Below, in pieces: positions 8,829 through 18,014 of a DNA stretch of 51,688 nt. Made by a program: the position numbers and the translations under genes. The first letter of the stretch is position 1. Each line of letters begins with the position of its first letter. Origin of the DNA: Cellulomonas terrae (GTDB taxonomy: Bacteria; Actinomycetota; Actinomycetes; Actinomycetales; Cellulomonadaceae); NCBI RefSeq assembly GCF_007990265.1, contig NZ_BJWH01000027.1, positions 1 to 51,688 of the forward strand. The letters run 5' to 3'. The notes beneath the pieces were generated by a model. The model was not told the origin of the DNA. It saw only the letters and a list, made by a program, of their open reading frames with translations, and ran no database searches.

Positions 8829-9860
8829 GTGATCGACTTCCGGTACCACATCGTCTCGCTCATCTCGGTCTTCCTCGCGCTCGCCGTCGGCATCGCGCTC
8901 GGCGCGGGACCGCTCAAGGAGACCATCGGGGACACGCTCACCGGTCAGGTCGAGCAGCTGCGCGGGGAGAAGGACGCCCTGCGGGCGGAGCTCGACACGA
9001 CGACCGGCGCGCTCCAGGACGCCGAGACGTATATCGACGCCGCGGGTCCGCAGCTGCTCGACGGCTCGCTGGCCGACCGCCGCGTGGCCGTGATCGCGCT
9101 CGGTGAGGTCGACGAGACGGTCCGGACCGCGATCGACGAGCGGCTCGCGCAGTCCGGTGCGAGCGTCACCGCGCACGTGACCCTGACGGAGACGTGGGCG
9201 GACCCGGACGCGCGGACCTTCCGGCAGGCCCTGGTCGGTCAGCTGCTCACGTACCTCGACCCGGTCCCGGCCGACGACGCCGGCGTGGAGGGGGAGCTCG
9301 CCTCCGCCCTCGTGCAGGCGCTCGTCACGTCGGACCCGAGCAACCCCGACGTGCTGTCCGACGACGCCTCGGTGCTGCTGCAGCTCCTGTCGTCGAGCGA
9401 GAGCGACAGCCCGCTCGTGACGGTAGCCGACCAGGTCACCGTGCCGGCCGACGCGATCGTCGTCCTCGGTGTGCCGATCGAGCCGGTCGTCGAGGGTGCG
9501 ACGCCCACCGCGGTGCCTGCCGAGTCCGTCGCCGCACAGCTCGCCGTGCTGAGCGCCGCGCAGGAGCTCTCGTCGGGTGCCGTGCTGGCCGACGGGCCTC
9601 GCGGGGAGGGCAGCCTGACCGACGCCGTGCTCGCCGACCAGGAGCTCGCGGCGTCCGTCACGACCGTCTCGGGCACCGCCGTGGTCACCGGGCAGGTCAA
9701 CGTGCCGCTCGCGCTGGCGGCCCGGATCGCGGGGACCAACGGCCACTACGGCTTCGGCGAGGACGAGACCCCGCTGCCCGCTGCCGTCGAGCTCCCGCCG
9801 GTCGACCGGACGCCGCGGGTCCCGGAGGGCACGGGAGCGACCGCCGGGACCGAGGGATGA
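8829..9860 (+). CDS. steB: MctB/SteB-type membrane-anchored coiled-coil protein
   Basis: A 343-residue protein with an N-terminal anchor (IDFRYHIVSLISVFLALAVG, residues 2-21), then a coiled coil (about 30-65) and an extracytoplasmic alpha/beta domain. The DFRYH start is diagnostic of the family annotated as copper transporter MctB in mycobacteria and as SteB, the partner of SteA, in corynebacteria. Pairing with steA here favours the cell-division role; copper export is the alternative and no Cys/His metal site is obvious. It begins with GTG and its end overlaps the next gene. Confidence 0.88.
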   Translation: MIDFRYHIVSLISVFLALAVGIALGAGPLKETIGDTLTGQVEQLRGEKDALRAELDTTTGALQDAETYIDAAGPQLLDGSLADRRVAVIALGEVDETVRTAIDERLAQSGASVTAHVTLTETWADPDARTFRQALVGQLLTYLDPVPADDAGVEGELASALVQALVTSDPSNPDVLSDDASVLLQLLSSSESDSPLVTVADQVTVPADAIVVLGVPIEPVVEGATPTAVPAESVAAQLAVLSAAQELSSGAVLADGPRGEGSLTDAVLADQELAASVTTVSGTAVVTGQVNVPLALAARIAGTNGHYGFGEDETPLPAAVELPPVDRTPRVPEGTGATAGTEG

Positions 9861-10747
9861 CGGTCGGCGTCCCGCGACGCCTCCTGACGGGTGTCGTCGC
9901 GAGCGCGGTGACCGGGGTCGTGCGCGGCATCCTCGACGCCCAGGCGCCGGGCGGCCAGGCGCGCTGGACCCGCACGAACCACCGCGGCGAGCCGATCAGC
10001 CTGCTCGAAGGTCCCGCCGTCTCCGCAGGGCTGCTCGCGGGCGGCCTGGTCGGTGCGCCGTCGACGCGCGGAGCCGTGGCGCTGACGGTCGCGACCGCGT
10101 CCGGTGCCGCGTTCGGTCTGGTGGACGACCTGGGGGAGGACACCTCGTCGCGGCGCAAGGGGCTGCGCGGTCACCTCGGTGCCCTGGCGCGCGGCGAGCT
10201 CACCACGGGCGGCCTGAAGGTGCTCGGCATCGGCGCGGGCGCGCTCGTCGCGGCCGCCGTGGCGACACCCGTGCACCGGGACGACGGCTCGCGTCGGTCG
10301 ACGGTGGGCTGGCTCGCCGACGTCGCCGCGTCGGGGGCGCTCGTCGCGTCGAGCGCCAACCTCCTGAACCTCCTCGACCTGCGGCCCGGCCGCGCCCTCA
10401 AGGCGGCGACGCTCGTCGCCGCTCCGCTCGGCCTCGGTCCGGGCGACGGTGCCGGCGCGGGCGCCGCCGTGCTCGGTGTGGTGGGCGCCGCGATGGAGCA
10501 GGACCTCGCCGAGGCCGACATGCTCGGCGACGGTGGCGCCAACGCGCTCGGTGCGACGCTCGGCACGGCAGTCGTGCTCAGCGCTCCTCGACCCGTCCGG
10601 CTGGCTGCGCTCGCCGTCGTCGTGGCGCTGACCGTGGCGAGCGAGAAGATCAGCTTCACGCGTGTGATCGAGCGCACCCCGGTCCTGCGCGAGATCGACG
10701 GCTGGGGGCGGCGGCCCGTCGACCCGCCTGCGGGCCGGTCCGCGTGA
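9857..10747 (+). CDS. MraY/WecA-like membrane glycosyltransferase, atypical
   Basis: A 296-residue polytopic membrane protein related to the polyprenyl-phosphate sugar-1-phosphate transferases (GT4/MraY superfamily). It keeps an early Asp pair (VDDLGE, Asp90-Asp91), a motif in the position of the NxxDGxDG loop but reading NLLNLLDLRPGR (168-179), and MLGDGGANALGA (222-233) in place of the family GDTGS motif. The C-terminal HxHH motif of MraY is not seen. It has roughly eight hydrophobic segments. The location between the SteAB pair and murJ suggests envelope lipid-linked sugar metabolism. Substrate is unknown and catalytic competence uncertain. ATG 9857 overlaps the preceding stop. Confidence 0.75.
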   Translation: MTVGVPRRLLTGVVASAVTGVVRGILDAQAPGGQARWTRTNHRGEPISLLEGPAVSAGLLAGGLVGAPSTRGAVALTVATASGAAFGLVDDLGEDTSSRRKGLRGHLGALARGELTTGGLKVLGIGAGALVAAAVATPVHRDDGSRRSTVGWLADVAASGALVASSANLLNLLDLRPGRALKAATLVAAPLGLGPGDGAGAGAAVLGVVGAAMEQDLAEADMLGDGGANALGATLGTAVVLSAPRPVRLAALAVVVALTVASEKISFTRVIERTPVLREIDGWGRRPVDPPAGRSA

Positions 10748-12423
10748 GCCCCGCGGCGCGTCGCCTGCTCGCCGGGCTCGGCGGCGCCGCGGTCATGATC
10801 GCGGCCGTCACCGTCCTGAGCCGCGTCCTCGGGTTCGCCCGGTACCTCGTCCAGGCGCACGCGTTCGGCGAGGGGAGCATCGGCGGGGTCTACAACGCCG
10901 CGAACACGCTGCCCAACGTCCTCTTCGAGGTCGCCGCCGGCGGGGCGCTCGCGGGGGCGCTCATCCCGGTGCTGGCGTTGCCGGTGTCTCGTGCGCTCCG
11001 CACGGACGTCGACGCGATCACGTCGGCGACGTTCGGCTGGACGCTGCTGGTCCTGGTCCCGCTCGGTGGCGCCCTCGCGGCGTCCAGCGGGCTCATCGCG
11101 TCCCTGTGGCCGAAGCTCGACGACGCCGAGCGTGGGCTCCTGCAGTACTTCATCGTCGTCTTCGCCGTGCAGGTGCCGATGTACGGCATCGCGGTGCTGC
11201 TGTACGCGGTGCTCCAGGCGCACAAGCGGTTCTTCTGGCCGGCGTTCGCCCCGGTCCTCTCGTCGCTGGTCGTGATCGCCACCTACCTGGTCTACGCGGC
11301 GCTCGCCGACGGACAGGTCGACGACCCTGCCGCCGTCGCTGACAGCGCGCTCGCCGTCCTCGCGTGGGGGACCACGCTGGGCGTCGCCGCGATGTGCTTC
11401 CCGATGTTCGTGCCGGTCCACCGCCTCGGTGTGCGGATCCGGCCGACGCTGCGGTTCCCGCCGGAGGTGGGCAGGCGGCTGGCCGTCCTGGCGTTCGCGG
11501 GGGTCGGCTCGCTCGTCGCGCAGCAGCTGTCCGTGCTCGTGGCGCTCCTGGTGGCGAACGACCGCGGCAGCGCCGGGACGTGGTCGGTCTACCTCTGGGC
11601 GCAGCAGGTCTACCTCCTGCCGTACGCGGTGCTCGTCGTCCCGCTGGCCACCTCCACGTTCCCCCGGCTCGCGCAGCGGGCCGCGTCCGGGGAGCACGAC
11701 TCCTTCGCGCGCATGGCGTCCGGCACCCTGCGGGCCGTCCTCGCGGCCGCGGCACTCGGGGCTGCCGTCCTGGTCGCGGTCGCACCGGCGGTGACCGACA
11801 TCTTCGTCTGGATCACCGGTGGTGGGCCCGCCATGGAGGCGATGACCACCACGATCACGTGGATGGCCCCCGGCCTGCTCGGGTTCGCGCTGATGTTCCA
11901 CGCGTCGCGGGCGCTGTACGCGCTGGAGCGCGGACGGTCGGCGATCGCCGCCAACGTCGTGGGCTGGGGCACCGTCGTCGTCGCGACGCCCGTGCTCGCG
12001 GCGATCCAGGCGCCCGCGGGAGAGGACCCGGCGGCGACCCTGCTCGCCCTCGCGCAGGCGGGGTCGCTCGGCATGCTCCTCGGCGGGCTCGTCGCGGTGG
12101 TCCTGCTGCGGCGTGCCGCCGGGCGTCCTGCGACCGCCGGGCTCGCCCGCGCCGCGGTCGTGCTCGTCGTCGGTGCCGGCGTCGGCGCGCTCGCCGGCCG
12201 GTGGGTCGTGGACGCCGTGGCGGAGCTGGCGGGCCACGGCCCGGTCACGGCGATCGGCGCGGCGGCCGGTGGCGCCGTCATCGCGGCCTTCGTCGTCGCC
12301 GGTGCGGTGCTCGCCGGTGACCGCGCCACGCTGCGGGACTTCCGCACCATCGAGGCGCAGCCCCGACCCGCGGAACCGTCGCCCGTCACGGACCCCGCGA
12401 ACCCCGGAGCGCCGCTGTCCTGA
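10744..12423 (+). CDS. murJ: MurJ-type lipid II flippase
   Basis: A 559-residue MOP-superfamily membrane protein with about 14 transmembrane helices. The N-terminus ([20 protein letters not shown]) carries the conserved Arg-containing TM1 motif, followed by [25 protein letters not shown], which is characteristic of MurJ. It should flip lipid-linked peptidoglycan precursors across the membrane. The GTG start overlaps the preceding gene (GTGA). There is no kinase-like C-terminal domain of the mycobacterial MviN type; the protein ends shortly after the last helix. Confidence 0.92.
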   Translation: MSPAARRLLAGLGGAAVMIAAVTVLSRVLGFARYLVQAHAFGEGSIGGVYNAANTLPNVLFEVAAGGALAGALIPVLALPVSRALRTDVDAITSATFGWTLLVLVPLGGALAASSGLIASLWPKLDDAERGLLQYFIVVFAVQVPMYGIAVLLYAVLQAHKRFFWPAFAPVLSSLVVIATYLVYAALADGQVDDPAAVADSALAVLAWGTTLGVAAMCFPMFVPVHRLGVRIRPTLRFPPEVGRRLAVLAFAGVGSLVAQQLSVLVALLVANDRGSAGTWSVYLWAQQVYLLPYAVLVVPLATSTFPRLAQRAASGEHDSFARMASGTLRAVLAAAALGAAVLVAVAPAVTDIFVWITGGGPAMEAMTTTITWMAPGLLGFALMFHASRALYALERGRSAIAANVVGWGTVVVATPVLAAIQAPAGEDPAATLLALAQAGSLGMLLGGLVAVVLLRRAAGRPATAGLARAAVVLVVGAGVGALAGRWVVDAVAELAGHGPVTAIGAAAGGAVIAAFVVAGAVLAGDRATLRDFRTIEAQPRPAEPSPVTDPANPGAPLS

Positions 12424-12479
12424 CGGTGACGTGTCCGGACTCACCCCGTCCGGCACTCCGGCAACGGGCGTTCGTCGGG

Positions 12480-12485
12480 TAGGTT
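12480..12485 (+). promoter_or_regulatory. -10 element (TAGGTT) of pyrG, near-leaderless
   Basis: TAGGTT lies 8 nt before the pyrG GTG and there is no Shine-Dalgarno sequence in between, so the transcript probably begins at or just before the start codon. This splits pyrG from the murJ unit by about 70 nt. Confidence 0.5.
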
Positions 12486-12493
12486 GGAATCCC

Positions 12494-14164
12494 GTGACAG
12501 AGCGCGCGCATCGACTCTCCGGGCGGTCGGAATCCACGACCCGGCACATCTTCGTCACCGGGGGTGTCGCCTCCTCCCTCGGCAAGGGTCTGACGGCGAG
12601 CAGCCTCGGCCGACTCCTTCGCTCCCGTGGCCTCCGCGTCACGATGCAGAAGCTCGACCCGTACCTGAACGTGGACCCGGGCACCATGAACCCGTTCCAG
12701 CACGGCGAGGTCTTCGTCACCGAGGACGGCGCCGAGACCGACCTGGACGTCGGCCACTACGAGCGGTTCCTCGACGTGAACCTCGTGGGCTCGGCGAACG
12801 TGACGACCGGCCAGGTCTACTCGCAGGTCATCGCCAAGGAGCGCCGTGGCGAGTACCTCGGGGACACCGTGCAGGTGATCCCGCACATCACCGACGAGAT
12901 CAAGACCCGCATGCGCCAGCAGGCGGACGAGGACATCGACGTCATCATCACCGAGATCGGCGGCACGGTCGGTGACATCGAGTCGCTGCCGTTCCTCGAG
13001 GCCGCCCGCCAGGTGCGCCACGACCTCGGCCGCGACAACGTGTTCTTCCTGCACGTCTCGCTCGTGCCGTACATCGGGCCGTCGGGCGAGCTGAAGACGA
13101 AGCCGACGCAGCACTCCGTCGCCGCCCTGCGCAGCATCGGCATCCAGCCGGACGCGATCGTCCTGCGGGCCGACCGCGAGGTGCCCGAGGCGACGAAGCG
13201 CAAGATCGCCCTGATGTGCGACGTCGACGTCGAAGGCGTGGTCACCGCCAAGGACGCGCCGAGCATCTACGACATCCCGCGCGTGCTGCACTCCGAGGGC
13301 CTGGACGCGTACGTCGTGCAGCGCCTCAGCCTCCCCTTCCGGGACGTCGTGTGGAAGGGCTGGGACGAGCTGCTGCACCGCGTGCACCAGCCCGCCCACC
13401 GCGTCGAGGTGGCCCTCGTCGGCAAGTACATCGACCTGCCCGACGCGTACCTGTCCGTGACCGAGGCCCTGCGGGCCGGCGGGTTCCACCACGACACCAA
13501 GGTCGTCATCCGCTGGGTCACCTCCGACGACTGCCAGACGCCCGAGGGCGCCCGGCTCGCGCTCGAGGGGGTCGACGCCGTGCTGGTGCCCGGTGGCTTC
13601 GGTGTCCGCGGCATCGAGGGCAAGCTCGGCGCGCTCCGCTGGGCCCGCGAGAACCTCGTCCCGACGCTCGGCATCTGCCTCGGCCTGCAGTGCATGGTCA
13701 TCGAGTTCTCGCGCACGATGCTCGGACTCGACGGTGCCTCGTCGTCCGAGTTCGACGCCGACCCCGCGCACCCCGTCATCGCGACGATGGCGGAGCAGCT
13801 CGCGATCGTGGGTGGCGACGGCGACCTGGGCGGCACGATGCGTCTGGGCGCCTACGAGGCGGTCCTGACGCCCGGGTCCGTCGTCGCCGAGGCGTACGGC
13901 TCGACCCGGGTCTCCGAGCGCCACCGGCACCGCTACGAGGTGAACAACGCCTACCGCGACAAGCTCGAGGAGGCCGGCCTGGTCATCTCCGGCGTCTCGC
14001 CCGACACCTCGCTGGTCGAGTTCGTCGAGCTGCCGCGCGACGTGCACCCGTACTACGTGTCGACGCAGGCGCACCCGGAGTTCAAGTCGCGTCCGACGAG
14101 GGCGCACCCGCTGTTCGCCGGGCTCATCGAGGCGGCTCTGGCGCAGCGCGGCGACGAGTCCTGA
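12494..14164 (+). CDS. pyrG: CTP synthase
   Basis: Converts UTP, ATP and glutamine to CTP, 556 residues. The N-terminal synthetase domain opens with [20 protein letters not shown] (P-loop), followed by [20 protein letters not shown]. The C-terminal class I glutamine amidotransferase domain has the nucleophile Cys in LGICLGLQ and the AHPE motif of the His-Glu pair. GTG 12494 was chosen because the TANNNT box lies just before it and because residues 16 onward align with the family start. The stop overlaps the ATG of the NUDIX gene. Confidence 0.96.
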   Translation: MTERAHRLSGRSESTTRHIFVTGGVASSLGKGLTASSLGRLLRSRGLRVTMQKLDPYLNVDPGTMNPFQHGEVFVTEDGAETDLDVGHYERFLDVNLVGSANVTTGQVYSQVIAKERRGEYLGDTVQVIPHITDEIKTRMRQQADEDIDVIITEIGGTVGDIESLPFLEAARQVRHDLGRDNVFFLHVSLVPYIGPSGELKTKPTQHSVAALRSIGIQPDAIVLRADREVPEATKRKIALMCDVDVEGVVTAKDAPSIYDIPRVLHSEGLDAYVVQRLSLPFRDVVWKGWDELLHRVHQPAHRVEVALVGKYIDLPDAYLSVTEALRAGGFHHDTKVVIRWVTSDDCQTPEGARLALEGVDAVLVPGGFGVRGIEGKLGALRWARENLVPTLGICLGLQCMVIEFSRTMLGLDGASSSEFDADPAHPVIATMAEQLAIVGGDGDLGGTMRLGAYEAVLTPGSVVAEAYGSTRVSERHRHRYEVNNAYRDKLEEAGLVISGVSPDTSLVEFVELPRDVHPYYVSTQAHPEFKSRPTRAHPLFAGLIEAALAQRGDES

Positions 14165-14751
14165 TGCTCGCTGACGTCGAGGCGCCGCGTCCTGTCGTGT
14201 CGCACGACGTGATCCACGCGGGGAAGATCTTCGACCTCGTGGGCGATGTCGTGGACCTCGGCGACTCCCAGGTGCTCCGTGAGTACGTGGCGCACCCGGG
14301 TGCCGTCGCGGTCGTCGCGCTCGACGACGACGACCGCGTGCTGCTGCTCTCGCAGTACCGGCACCCGGTGCGCTCCGTCCTGTGGGAGCCACCCGCCGGT
14401 CTGCGTGACGTGCCGGACGAGGAGCTGGTCCTGGCGGCCGCCCGTGAGCTCGCGGAGGAGGCCGACCTGGTCGCCGGCGCCTGGTGGCGGCTCGTCGACT
14501 TCTACACGTCTCCCGGCGGCTCGGACGAGCGGATCCGCGTCTTCCTGGCGCGCGACCTGCAGCCCGTCGCGCACGCCGACCGCTTCACGCGGACGGACGA
14601 GGAAGCGACCATGGTCCCGGTGTGGGTGCCCCTCGACGACGCCGTGGACGCGGCGCTGTCGGGCCGTCTGCACAGCCCGACCGCAGTCACCGGCGTGCTG
14701 GCCGCCGCAGCCGCCCGCGCCCGCGGCTGGTCGACGCTGCAGCCCGTCTGA
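14164..14751 (+). CDS. NUDIX hydrolase, ADP-ribose pyrophosphatase type
   Basis: A 195-residue NUDIX protein predicted to cleave ADP-ribose or related nucleoside diphosphates. The NUDIX box runs from GLRDVPDE to RELAEEADL. It has one extra residue in the first loop and Asp in place of the usual Gly near the end. The metal ligands of the REL.EE core are intact. Its ATG overlaps the pyrG stop, matching the Rv1699-Rv1700 arrangement. The exact substrate is inferred from family and context only. Confidence 0.9.
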   Translation: MLADVEAPRPVVSHDVIHAGKIFDLVGDVVDLGDSQVLREYVAHPGAVAVVALDDDDRVLLLSQYRHPVRSVLWEPPAGLRDVPDEELVLAAARELAEEADLVAGAWWRLVDFYTSPGGSDERIRVFLARDLQPVAHADRFTRTDEEATMVPVWVPLDDAVDAALSGRLHSPTAVTGVLAAAAARARGWSTLQPV

Positions 14752-14755
14752 CGGT

Positions 14756-14782
14756 GCCGCCCTCTCCTGCGGAGAGGGCGGC
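14756..14782. terminator. Bidirectional terminator hairpin
   Basis: GCCGCCCTCTCC and GGAGAGGGCGGC form a perfect 12-bp stem with a TGC loop. It sits between the converging NUDIX and ABC permease genes and has no long T-run on either side, as is common for actinobacterial terminators. Confidence 0.85.
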
Positions 14783-14790
14783 AGCGGTCG

Positions 14791-15603
14791 TCAACGGCTC
14801 GTCGAGCGGCGGTACTGGTAGTTCGCCAGCGGGACGAACACGACGATGAAGATCGCCGACCAGATCAGCGTGTAGAGCACGGGGTTCTGCAGCGGCCAGG
14901 CGTCCGGCGTGGGGACCCCCTCCGGGATGTTGCCGAACAGCTCGCGCGAGGCCTGGGTCACGGCCGACACCGGGTTCCACTCCGCGAACGTCTGCAGGGG
15001 AGCGGGCAGCGTCTCCAGCGGGACGAAGGTGTTCGCCACGAACGTGAGCGGGAAGATCACGATGAACGTGGCGTTGTTGAACACCTCGACGCTGGGCACC
15101 AGCATGCCGAGCCACGCCATGATCCAGGAGATGGCGTAGGCGAAGACCAGGAGCAGCAGGTAGCCGAGCGCCGCCTCGGCCGGCGAGCTGTGGATGGCCC
15201 ACCCGACCAGCAGGCCGGTCAGCGACATCACGATGAGCACGAGGACGTTGTTGGCGACGTCGGAGATCGTGCGGCCCGACAGGACGGCCGACGGGGCCAT
15301 GGGCAGCGACCGGAACCGGTCGATGATCCCCTTCTTGATGTCCTCCGCCAGCCCGGCGCCCGTGATCGTCGCGCCGAAGATGGCCGTCTGGGCGAAGATC
15401 CCCGCCATGAGGAACTCGCGGTACGCGTCCGGGTCGGTGCCGCCGGGAACGGCGATCGCACCGCCGAACACGTAGGCGAACAGCAGGACGAACATGATCG
15501 GCGAGAGCGTGGTGAAGACCAGCAGGTCGGGGACGCGCTTGATCTTGATGATGTTGCGCTTGGCGACGACGTAGGCGTCTGCGAAGACGGTGGGCGCGGC
15601 CAT
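14791..15603 (-). CDS. DrrB-type ABC-2 transporter permease
   Basis: A 270-residue ABC-2 family permease with six predicted membrane helices and the family signature near NPVSAVTQASRELFG. With the adjacent ATPase it forms a DrrAB-type exporter, of the family that moves daunorubicin-like drugs or lipids. Start ATG at 15603-15601 overlaps the ATPase stop by one base (TGATG). The substrate is not predictable. Last gene of a ctaA-ATPase-permease run. Confidence 0.88.
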   Translation of the reverse strand: MAAPTVFADAYVVAKRNIIKIKRVPDLLVFTTLSPIMFVLLFAYVFGGAIAVPGGTDPDAYREFLMAGIFAQTAIFGATITGAGLAEDIKKGIIDRFRSLPMAPSAVLSGRTISDVANNVLVLIVMSLTGLLVGWAIHSSPAEAALGYLLLLVFAYAISWIMAWLGMLVPSVEVFNNATFIVIFPLTFVANTFVPLETLPAPLQTFAEWNPVSAVTQASRELFGNIPEGVPTPDAWPLQNPVLYTLIWSAIFIVVFVPLANYQYRRSTSR

Positions 15604-16649
15604 CAGGCACCTCCCGTGGAGGACTCGTCGGCGGCCGCGTGCCGGCCGGCGGGGGCGGGTGCCGGCGGAGGAGGGTCCGGTGGCCGCCCGTTCTGCTGCT
15701 GGGCCTCCTCCTCGCTGACGTGCCCGGTCAGCGACAGGAACACGTCGTCGAGCGTGGGCCGGCGCAGCCCGACGTCATCGATGCCGATCTGCGCGTCGTC
15801 CAGCACCCGCAGCGCCTCGGTGAGCACCTGCGCGCCGCCGGTGATCGGCATGAGCAGCGTCCGCCGCCCCTCGTCGAGCGCGGCCTTTCCGACGCCGAGC
15901 GGCTCGAGCAGGTCCCGGGCTCGCAGGAGCGTCGCGGGATCGCGCACCGTGAGCTCGAGCCGTTCGCCGCCCACCTGCGTCTTCAGCTGGTCGGCGGAGC
16001 CCTGCGCGATGATCTTGCCGTGGTCGATGACGACGATGTCGTCGGCCAGCAGGTCGGCCTCCTCGAGGTACTGCGTCGTCAGCAGCAGCGTCGTCCCGCC
16101 CGCGACCAGTCCCTGGATGACCTCCCACATCTCCGTGCGCCCGCGGGGGTCCAGGCCGGTCGTGGGCTCGTCGAGGAAGATGATCGGCGGGTCCGCCACC
16201 AGCGCGCCGGCGAGGTCGAGCCGGCGGCGCATCCCGCCCGAGTACGTCTTGGACGGGCGGTCCGCCGCGTCCTCGAGCCGGAACGACGCGAGCAGCTCCC
16301 GCGCGCGCTCCCGGGAGCGCTTCGCTCCCAGGTGGTACAGCCGGCCGATCATGTCGAGGTTCTCGAAGCCGGTCAGGTACTCGTCGACCGCGGCGTACTG
16401 CCCCGACAGCCCGATGCGGCGCCGGACGTCCCTCGGTCTGCCCAGGACGTCCACGCCCGCGACGGTCGCGGAGCCCTCGTCGGGTCTCAGGAGCGTGGTG
16501 AGGATGCGGACGATGGTGGTCTTGCCCGCCCCGTTGGGTCCGAGCAGGCCCAACACCGACCCCGTGGGTACGGCGAGATCGACCCCGTCGAGGGCCGTGA
16601 CAGTCTTGTATCGCTTGACGAGTCCCTGTGCGGTGATCGCGTCTGCCAT
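15603..16649 (-). CDS. DrrA-type ABC transporter ATP-binding protein
   Basis: A 348-residue ATPase of the daunorubicin-resistance type. Walker A GPNGAGKTT is near residue 38, the signature is YSGGMRRRLDLA, Walker B is IIFLDEPTTGLD, and the switch region is TTQYLEEADLLAD. A C-terminal domain specific to DrrA-type ATPases (from about residue 225) precedes a Pro-rich tail (RPPDPPPPAPAPAG). It partners with the downstream permease. It starts 9 nt after the ctaA stop and has no Shine-Dalgarno sequence (see the -10 element at 16656-16661). Confidence 0.92.
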   Translation of the reverse strand: MADAITAQGLVKRYKTVTALDGVDLAVPTGSVLGLLGPNGAGKTTIVRILTTLLRPDEGSATVAGVDVLGRPRDVRRRIGLSGQYAAVDEYLTGFENLDMIGRLYHLGAKRSRERARELLASFRLEDAADRPSKTYSGGMRRRLDLAGALVADPPIIFLDEPTTGLDPRGRTEMWEVIQGLVAGGTTLLLTTQYLEEADLLADDIVVIDHGKIIAQGSADQLKTQVGGERLELTVRDPATLLRARDLLEPLGVGKAALDEGRRTLLMPITGGAQVLTEALRVLDDAQIGIDDVGLRRPTLDDVFLSLTGHVSEEEAQQQNGRPPDPPPPAPAPAGRHAAADESSTGGA

Positions 16650-16655
16650 GGGTCG

Positions 16656-16661
16656 AGGCTA
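16656..16661 (-). promoter_or_regulatory. -10 element (TAGCCT) of the drrA-like gene, overlapping the ctaA stop
   Basis: On the minus strand TAGCCT is followed by exactly 6 nt and then the ATG, the geometry of a leaderless promoter. The first three bases of the box are the TAG stop codon of ctaA. Confidence 0.5.
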
Positions 16662-17636
16662 GGAGAGACCTCTGACACCCGACCAGGGAAAACCGGACGA
16701 AGTCGGTGACAGGCTCTCGCGCGTGCGCAGGCTCCCGACGAAGAACGTGACCGTGGACGCGAGGACGGCGGCGCCCAGCATGTGCAGGTTGACCAGGCCG
16801 ATCGGCAGTCCGGTGAACAGCTGCACGTAGCCGATGGCGCCCTGGGCGAGCGTCACGGCGAGCAGCACGAGCCCGGTGGTCCAGGGCGTGCCCGCCACGC
16901 CGCGCCGGTGCAGCAGGACCAGCACGACGACGAGCACCGCGACGAACGCCCACACGGACGCGGCGTGCACCTTCGACATCTCCCACGGGTCGACGGCGAA
17001 CCGGTAGCCGACCTCCTCGTCGCCCGAGTGGGGTCCGGCGCCCGTGACGACGACCCCGAGCACGAGCACCGCGACGGTGAGCACACCGAGGACGCGGACG
17101 AGGTTCTGCGTCGTGCGGTCGACCAGCGGCACGGGCGGACCGTCGCCCTCGCCCGTGCGCACGAGCAGCCACGTCGAGAACGCGACGAGGGCCATCGAGA
17201 TGAGCAGGTGGCCGCCGACGATCGCGGGGTGCAGGTCGACCAGGACGGTGATCCCGCCGATCACCGCCTGGATCAGCACGCCCACCACGGGCACGAGCCC
17301 CAGGCGACGGTACGACCAGGGGCGGCGGCGGTCGAGGACCACGAGCACCGCGACGACCGTGGCGACGGCGACGAGCAGGCCGCTGACGGTGCGGTTGCCG
17401 AACTCGATGAACGGGTGGATCGACGTGGCGTCGTGGAACCGTGGGGTGAACTCGCCCGGCTCGCACTCGGGCCACGTCGAGCAGCCCAGACCGGAGCCCG
17501 TGAGCCGCACGGCGCCGCCGGTCACGATGATGAGGACCTGGCCGACGAGGTTGGCGACGACGGCCGTCCAGGTCCACCGGTCACGGAACCGGTCCAGGGC
17601 CGACGGGCGGGCGTCGAGGGCGGGGGTCGAGCTCAC
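16659..17636 (-). CDS. ctaA: Heme A synthase (COX15/CtaA family)
   Basis: A 325-residue integral membrane protein with eight predicted helices that oxidises heme O to heme A for cytochrome aa3 oxidase. Visible features are the early GGAVRLTGSGLGCSTWPEC loop with its conserved Cys pair, His residues in FIEFGNRTVSG and VGGHLLISMA, and in the second half KVHAASVWAF and LVNLHMLGAAVL. The GTG start at 17636 is preceded by TAGGCT and 7 nt. ctaA adjacent to an ABC transporter and sufR recurs in mycobacteria (Rv1456c-Rv1460, recalled). Confidence 0.93.
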   Translation of the reverse strand: MSSTPALDARPSALDRFRDRWTWTAVVANLVGQVLIIVTGGAVRLTGSGLGCSTWPECEPGEFTPRFHDATSIHPFIEFGNRTVSGLLVAVATVVAVLVVLDRRRPWSYRRLGLVPVVGVLIQAVIGGITVLVDLHPAIVGGHLLISMALVAFSTWLLVRTGEGDGPPVPLVDRTTQNLVRVLGVLTVAVLVLGVVVTGAGPHSGDEEVGYRFAVDPWEMSKVHAASVWAFVAVLVVVLVLLHRRGVAGTPWTTGLVLLAVTLAQGAIGYVQLFTGLPIGLVNLHMLGAAVLASTVTFFVGSLRTRESLSPTSSGFPWSGVRGLS

Positions 17637-17643
17637 GTCGACC

Positions 17644-17649
17644 AGCCTA
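17644..17649 (-). promoter_or_regulatory. -10 element (TAGGCT) of ctaA, leaderless
   Basis: TAGGCT on the minus strand lies 7 nt before the ctaA GTG with no ribosome-binding sequence between them. Confidence 0.5.
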
Positions 17650-17693
17650 CGGTCCGGTCCGTCGGCGGCCGACCGGTCTGCCCGCGAGGCTCG

Positions 17694-18006
17694 TCACAGC
17701 GGGACGTCGAGGGCCCCGGTCGCCGCGAGCACGGTGAGCCCGAGCCCGAGCGGGACGGCGGACGCGCTCGGGTCGAACACGAGGGGGAGCCACGCGACCT
17801 GCCGGCGCACCCGGCGGATCTGGCGCTCGTCATCTCCCGCGGACGCTCGGCGAGCGCGGCCGCGGGATCGGCCCGACCGGCCGCCGTCCACGCGCGTCGA
17901 TGCGGGGCGCGGAGACGGGCACGCCACCGATCCGCAGGTCGTTCGCGGCAGCGGCGGACGACGCCTCGATCTGAACGTGACGCCTGCGCAGCGTCCCTCG
18001 GCCCAC
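17694..18006 (-). pseudogene. Probable frameshifted remnant of a small gene
   Basis: About 380 bp between the ABC permease and ctaA carry no intact gene, but minus-strand pieces look coding. Frame one from GTG 18006 reads HVQIEASSAAAANDLRIGG and on to PVSAPRIDA. A second frame continues with AAGRADPAAALAERPRE. A third frame ends the stretch with DDERQIRRVRRQVAWLPL and a hydrophobic tail to a TGA at 17694. Each piece has G/C third positions and natural composition, so two small indels (or sequencing errors) would restore one protein of about 100 residues. I do not recognise the family. An alternative is a 77-residue frame 17694-17927, whose first half has poor codon use. Confidence 0.4.
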
Positions 18007-18014
18007 GGTTGCGG

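Noticed and set aside
4601..8941. A 1446-residue minus-strand open frame
   Set aside because: It runs opposite to nadK, recN and steA, which all have clear family motifs. The translation is Arg/His/Val-rich without any domain, typical of a GC-rich shadow.
10171..12720. An 849-residue minus-strand open frame over murJ
   Set aside because: The composition (RDRDE and HRDE runs) is that of reverse-frame shadow, and murJ on the other strand is unambiguous.
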